Made by a program: the position numbers and the translations under genes
The notes under the pieces: generated by a model
What the model was told of the DNA's origin: nothing
The model's input: the letters and a program-made list of their open reading frames with translations, nothing else
Database searches by the model: none
Shown: piece after piece, positions 29,707 through 32,716 of the stretch
How the letters are laid out: each line of letters opens with the position of its first letter
Position numbering within the stretch: the first letter of the stretch is position 1
Source of the DNA: Anaerolineae bacterium clx_CAG2
GTDB taxonomy: Bacteria > Chloroflexota > Anaerolineae > JAAEKA01
DNA: 32,716 nucleotides
Assembly: GCA_014155705.1 (NCBI GenBank)
Contig: JAAEKA010000302.1
Coordinates: forward strand, 1 to 32,716
Direction of reading: 5' to 3'

Positions 29707-30944
29707 GGCAGTTCGTTCGCGGGACGCGGGCGGCCAAGGCGTTGCAGGAAAAGGCGGTCGGAGGGACGCCAGAGGGACCAGTTGCCCCCGCCGGTATGCA
29801 GCAGGGTGATGGCGCTGGCGGTTAACAGGCCGTTGACAAGGTTCAGCCCGCCGGTGGAGATGCTGGCGCCGGCGGGAAAGAGCAGCAGCAGAGCGCCCAG
29901 CCGCGCCTCCAGCCCGAAGAACGTCGCCAGGACGCCCACCAGGCCCAGCGCAATCATCAGCGTGGCGCTGGCTTGCGGCGTAAGCACCCCCGGCCAGTAG
30001 AAGGCGCCGGCCAGCCCGTCGGGCGAACGCAGCGCCGTCGCGGCCGCCGTCGCAAAGCAGGCTGCTGCAACCAGGCGCAGCAGCACGGGCAACTGGCGGG
30101 TCAGCAGACGCCGCCAGCGACTCAACGTCCTGCGGTAGACTGGCGACGCCGGATCGATGCGTCCGCTGACCACCAGCCAGTCGCGGCCGAAGCTGGCAGC
30201 CAGCGGCAGAGCGAACCAGATCGCGGCAAAGCGGGTGGCGGTTGGGTCCAGCACCGGCCACAGCACCACAGACACGAAGCCCATGAACAAGGCTGCAACG
30301 ATGCGACCGTAGAGGCTGGACGGGAGGTCATAGACCGGCAGGCCACGCCAGGCGCGCCAAGCCAGACCGCCTACGAACAGGTAGCGCGCCAGCCCCATCA
30401 GCAGCGCCCAGGCTGGTAGTTGGCCGTAGGCCACGGCCAGGCTGACCGCCAGCAGCGCGCCCAGCGAGTCGAATTCCATATCCAGGCGCTCGCCCAACAG
30501 CGTGGGCTGGTTGGTCACGCGCGCCAGGTAGCCGTCCACGAAGTCGGTCAGGGCAGCCGCGGTGTAGACCAGCGCCGGCAGCCAGGCCAGCGCGCCAGGC
30601 GGCCGGGGAAAGAGCAGGAAACCGGCCAGGATGCCCAACAGACAGCCGCGCAGCAAGGTGACGGCATTGGCCAGCCCCAGGCGCGGGAAGATGTCCGTCT
30701 CGCCGCGGCGGCGGTTGTCCGGCAGGCCGCGGCGCAGCACGGCGAGCGTGTAGGCCATGGCCAGCGCCACCGGCGCCCACCAGCGCCAGGCAGGTTCGGC
30801 CAGACCGATGCCGTGCAGCAGGGCATAGCTCAGAGCGGCAGCCAGCGCATAGAGACCCACCACCAGCCACCAACGCCGGCGCAGTTGGGCCAGGCTGTGC
30901 CCCTGTCCCGGTTCCCTCGGATCAGCAATAATCGTCACTATCAA
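29679..30944 (-). CDS. CDP-alcohol phosphatidyltransferase with C-terminal membrane domain
   Basis: A 421-residue membrane protein. The catalytic motif DG(2)AR(8)G(3)D(3)D is complete in the stretch DFVDGYLARVTNQPTLLGER... (residues ~135-160), so it should transfer a phosphatidyl group from CDP-diacylglycerol or a related CDP-lipid to an alcohol. The extra ~150 C-terminal residues carry four hydrophobic segments (VLTPQASATLMIALGLVGVLATFFG) like DoxX-type domains, an unusual addition. The start is uncertain: TTG at 30944 has AGGA about 10 bp upstream, GTG at 30938 is the alternative. The last eight residues come from a palindromic repeat. Confidence 0.85.
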   Translation of the reverse strand: MIVTIIADPREPGQGHSLAQLRRRWWLVVGLYALAAALSYALLHGIGLAEPAWRWWAPVALAMAYTLAVLRRGLPDNRRRGETDIFPRLGLANAVTLLRGCLLGILAGFLLFPRPPGALAWLPALVYTAAALTDFVDGYLARVTNQPTLLGERLDMEFDSLGALLAVSLAVAYGQLPAWALLMGLARYLFVGGLAWRAWRGLPVYDLPSSLYGRIVAALFMGFVSVVLWPVLDPTATRFAAIWFALPLAASFGRDWLVVSGRIDPASPVYRRTLSRWRRLLTRQLPVLLRLVAAACFATAAATALRSPDGLAGAFYWPGVLTPQASATLMIALGLVGVLATFFGLEARLGALLLLFPAGASISTGGLNLVNGLLTASAITLLHTGGGNWSLWRPSDRLFLQRLGRPRPANELPDLQGFLKP

Positions 30945-31032
30945 GGCTCAGGCATCCTAGCAGCGTCATCAGATAACTGTACCTCTATTGTCGCCGTGTT
31001 AGCGATTTGTGCAAACTAAACCGGGTACACGT

Positions 31033-31095
31033 AGAAACCGGGAGTTTTTGTGAGCGCTTGGTGCTTGATCCAGCCAGTACAAACTCCCGGTTTCT
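31033..31095. repeat. 63-bp palindromic element with 15-bp GAAACC ends
   Basis: AGAAACCGGGAGTTT (31033-31047) and its exact reverse complement (31081-31095) enclose 33 bp. The ends match those of the element at 18812-18905. It fills the gap downstream of the 31122 gene stop (minus strand). Confidence 0.9.
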
Positions 31096-31121
31096 AGAGG
31101 GCATCCGTTTAACAGGCGCGC

Positions 31122-32606
31122 TTATGACTGGTGCGGCTCGTGGACGGCGAAGTAACCCAGCGCCAGAAATGCCAAAATGTACCCCAGGTAGTTTTCGTTG
31201 AGGAAGCGCGAGACGTAGAGGAAGCCGAACAACAGCAGCGCGTAGTGCCAGCAGGCTGCGCCGACGGTGTTGTGCCTCACCTGGCGCCAGCCCAACCAGA
31301 GCAGCAACGGCAGCGCCACGGCTACTTCCAGGATCCAGAACGGCCATGAGTCGAAGCGGCTGGCCAGCCCGCCCAAGGCCAGCACGAAGTTGCTGGCGCC
31401 CCAACCCCAGATCTGGTAGTGGGTCTCGGTGCTGCCGGCGGCCCAGCGCCACACGTCGTCGATCATGGCGTTTGCGTCCCAGATCAGGTAGGGAAGCAGC
31501 AGCAGGGCAAAGGCAGCCAGCGCCGGCCACCCGCGGCGCAGCATCGTCGGGATCGCCCGCGCAATGTCGCGCCACGAGCCCATTTGATCGCGCGCCAGCA
31601 GCAGGGCAAAGAAGGGGGCCATGAACCAGGCGGTGGGCTTGCTGGCGCAGGCGAGGCCGAAGGCAAGGGAGGAGAGCCAGAATTTGGAATGGTGAACGGT
31701 TAATGCAGGGGCTGCGCGGGGCAGGAGCGCGAGGGCGAGGACGATCCAGGCCCAGACAAAAAGGTCGTTCTGGCCGAAGAGGAGATCGAGGCCCATGATG
31801 GGGTTGAGGCCCAGCAGCATCAGCAGGGCCAGCCGCCAGCGCGGCCGGCTGACCGGCGCCAGCCGGGCGGCCAGGAACAACGCCAGCACGAAGACCAGCA
31901 GGTAGACGAAGCGCTGGTCGTACCAGCCCAGCGCGGCGTCGCTCAGCAGCTTGACCGGCGCGGAGAAGACGAAGGTCCACGGCAGGTAGGGGTAGTGGTC
32001 CAGCGCGGTGCGGAACTCAGGCAAGCCCCAGTCGGCCATGGGGGTGTCGCGGTAGTCCTCCACGTAGGGGTTGCGGCCGCTGAGGAAAAAGTCGATGGCG
32101 GCCTCGGTTTGCAGCACGCCGCCGTCGTGACTGTAGCTATGGGGCAGGTTTTCGTGGCGCAGCAGGGTCAGTTTGAGCGTGGGCAGCAGCACAGTCAAGG
32201 CGATGATCAACCAGATCAAAGCCAGCTTGGCGCGCTGGACAGTGGAAGATGTGCGTTGCTGGCTGGGCCGGTCGGCGCTGGCCAGATCGATCACCAGGTA
32301 GACCAACAGCGCAGCCAGTCTGAGCGCGGCCAGCAGCAGCGCGATGGGGTCGCCGAACCAGGGGCCAAACGCGGCCTCGGCCTGGTCGCTGAGGATACGG
32401 CCCAGCAGCGAATGGCCAGTGACGTTCTGGAAGTGCTCGAACAGACCGGCCTCAGCCAGGGTGTTGATGCGCAGTCGCGCCAGCACCAATACAGCCAGCA
32501 GCAGCGCGTCCCAGCCGGGGCGGCCCAAGGAGGATGGCGGGGGTGTCCGCACGGCTTCAGCGCGCGGCGTTTGCGGATCAGACACTGGTTCTTGCACTTC
32601 GGACAT
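31122..32606 (-). CDS. polytopic GT-C-like (DUF2029-type) membrane protein
   Basis: A 494-residue protein with about ten membrane segments. YSHDGGVLQTEAAIDFFLSGRNPYVEDY (around residues 155-185) is the acidic first loop expected of GT-C glycosyltransferases; LDLLFGQNDLFVWAWIVLALAL and FGLACASKPTAWFMAPFFALLL follow as in DUF2029 proteins. The hydrophilic N-terminus is Pro/Glu-rich. The ATG at 32606 is chosen because a promoter places the transcript start on or next to it; the frame extends to a TTG at 32636. Together with the two similar proteins at 449 and 1831 it suggests several dedicated surface sugar transfers. Specificity unknown. Confidence 0.75.
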   Translation of the reverse strand: MSEVQEPVSDPQTPRAEAVRTPPPSSLGRPGWDALLLAVLVLARLRINTLAEAGLFEHFQNVTGHSLLGRILSDQAEAAFGPWFGDPIALLLAALRLAALLVYLVIDLASADRPSQQRTSSTVQRAKLALIWLIIALTVLLPTLKLTLLRHENLPHSYSHDGGVLQTEAAIDFFLSGRNPYVEDYRDTPMADWGLPEFRTALDHYPYLPWTFVFSAPVKLLSDAALGWYDQRFVYLLVFVLALFLAARLAPVSRPRWRLALLMLLGLNPIMGLDLLFGQNDLFVWAWIVLALALLPRAAPALTVHHSKFWLSSLAFGLACASKPTAWFMAPFFALLLARDQMGSWRDIARAIPTMLRRGWPALAAFALLLLPYLIWDANAMIDDVWRWAAGSTETHYQIWGWGASNFVLALGGLASRFDSWPFWILEVAVALPLLLWLGWRQVRHNTVGAACWHYALLLFGFLYVSRFLNENYLGYILAFLALGYFAVHEPHQS

Positions 32607-32612
32607 GGCCGC

Positions 32613-32642
32613 ATGATACCACAGGAAACAGCGCAATGGTAA
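32613..32642 (-). promoter_or_regulatory. promoter of the 32606 gene, apparently leaderless
   Basis: Minus strand TTACCA (32642-32637), 18-bp spacer, extended -10 TGG then TATCAT (32618-32613). The ATG begins 6 nt after the -10 box, where the transcript start is expected. Confidence 0.55.
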
Positions 32643-32664
32643 CTGCCCATCGGCGCTTCACGCT

Positions 32665-32693
32665 TTGCCCGCCCGCGCGGCCTATGTTACAAT
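32665..32693 (+). promoter_or_regulatory. promoter of the partial gene at the window end, apparently leaderless
   Basis: TTGCCC (32665-32670), 17-bp spacer, TACAAT (32688-32693). The ATG at 32701 is 7 nt downstream, so the mRNA would start at or beside its initiation codon. The block CCTATGTTAC here is also present around the -10 box at 18931-18940. Confidence 0.6.
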
Positions 32694-32700
32694 AGCCGCC

Positions 32701-32716
32701 ATGGACTTCCTCACCA
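32701..32716 (+). CDS. start of a gene cut by the window edge
   Basis: Only ATGGACTTCCTCACCA (MDFLT...) is visible, directly behind a good -10 box. No product can be inferred. Confidence 0.4.

Overview
The window is GC-rich, tightly packed bacterial DNA and most resembles a Chloroflexota genome of the Anaerolineae/Caldilineae type. This is inferred from gene content (F420-type deazaflavin oxidoreductase, MenA, UPF0261, DUF2029-like glycosyltransferases, a UPF0104 flippase-like protein) and from abundant palindromic and short-word intergenic repeats. I cannot run a phylogeny, so the placement is tentative. No rRNA, tRNA, transposase or integrase was seen.

Layout. 1-5286 (+): envelope glycosylation block with a partial DUF4352-like protein, two polytopic GT-C-like glycosyltransferases, a DUF2064 nucleotidyl/glycosyltransferase, a DPM1-like GT2 and a small Cys-cluster protein. 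5292-11238 (+): a fluoride-response operon. A sigma70 promoter drives a fluoride (crcB-motif) riboswitch whose pseudoknot strand is also the 5' arm of an intrinsic terminator. Two tandem MutS-like ATPase genes follow, then crcB/fluC, a DUF190 protein with four CBS motifs, and a PH-like protein of unknown function. 11426-13656 (+): an AT-richer transferred segment with DUF1801, a GNAT acetyltransferase and a small membrane protein, interrupted by two integron attC-like sites, then the 3' remnant of a RibD-C reductase. 14007-17516 (+): an orphan six-TM ABC membrane protein, then a UPF0261 gene and a PEP-hydrolase-like TIM-barrel gene (the two halves of plant Tm-1) separated by four 105-bp tandem repeats. 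17546-18805 (+): a deazaflavin-dependent oxidoreductase and a Nudix hydrolase. 18915-20715 (+): promoter, SAM-I riboswitch carrying a repeat insertion in P3, terminator and aspartate kinase. 20837-23976 (-): antitoxin, PIN toxin, SDR/DUF2867 protein and menA. 24191-28446 (-): a complete sugar-type ABC importer. 28447-32606 (-): UPF0104 flippase-like protein, CDP-alcohol phosphatidyltransferase and a third GT-C-like protein. A new + strand gene starts at 32701 from a divergent, apparently leaderless promoter.

The strongest result is the riboswitch-controlled fluoride operon whose first two genes encode asymmetric MutS-family ATPases, both with Asn in place of the usual Walker B Asp. The second theme is repeats. 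One family of perfect palindromes (arms of 14-15 bp, often built on GAAACC) and one class of locus-specific short-word repeats have entered non-coding DNA, a coding sequence (three in-frame insertions in one gene) and the P3 arm of a riboswitch.
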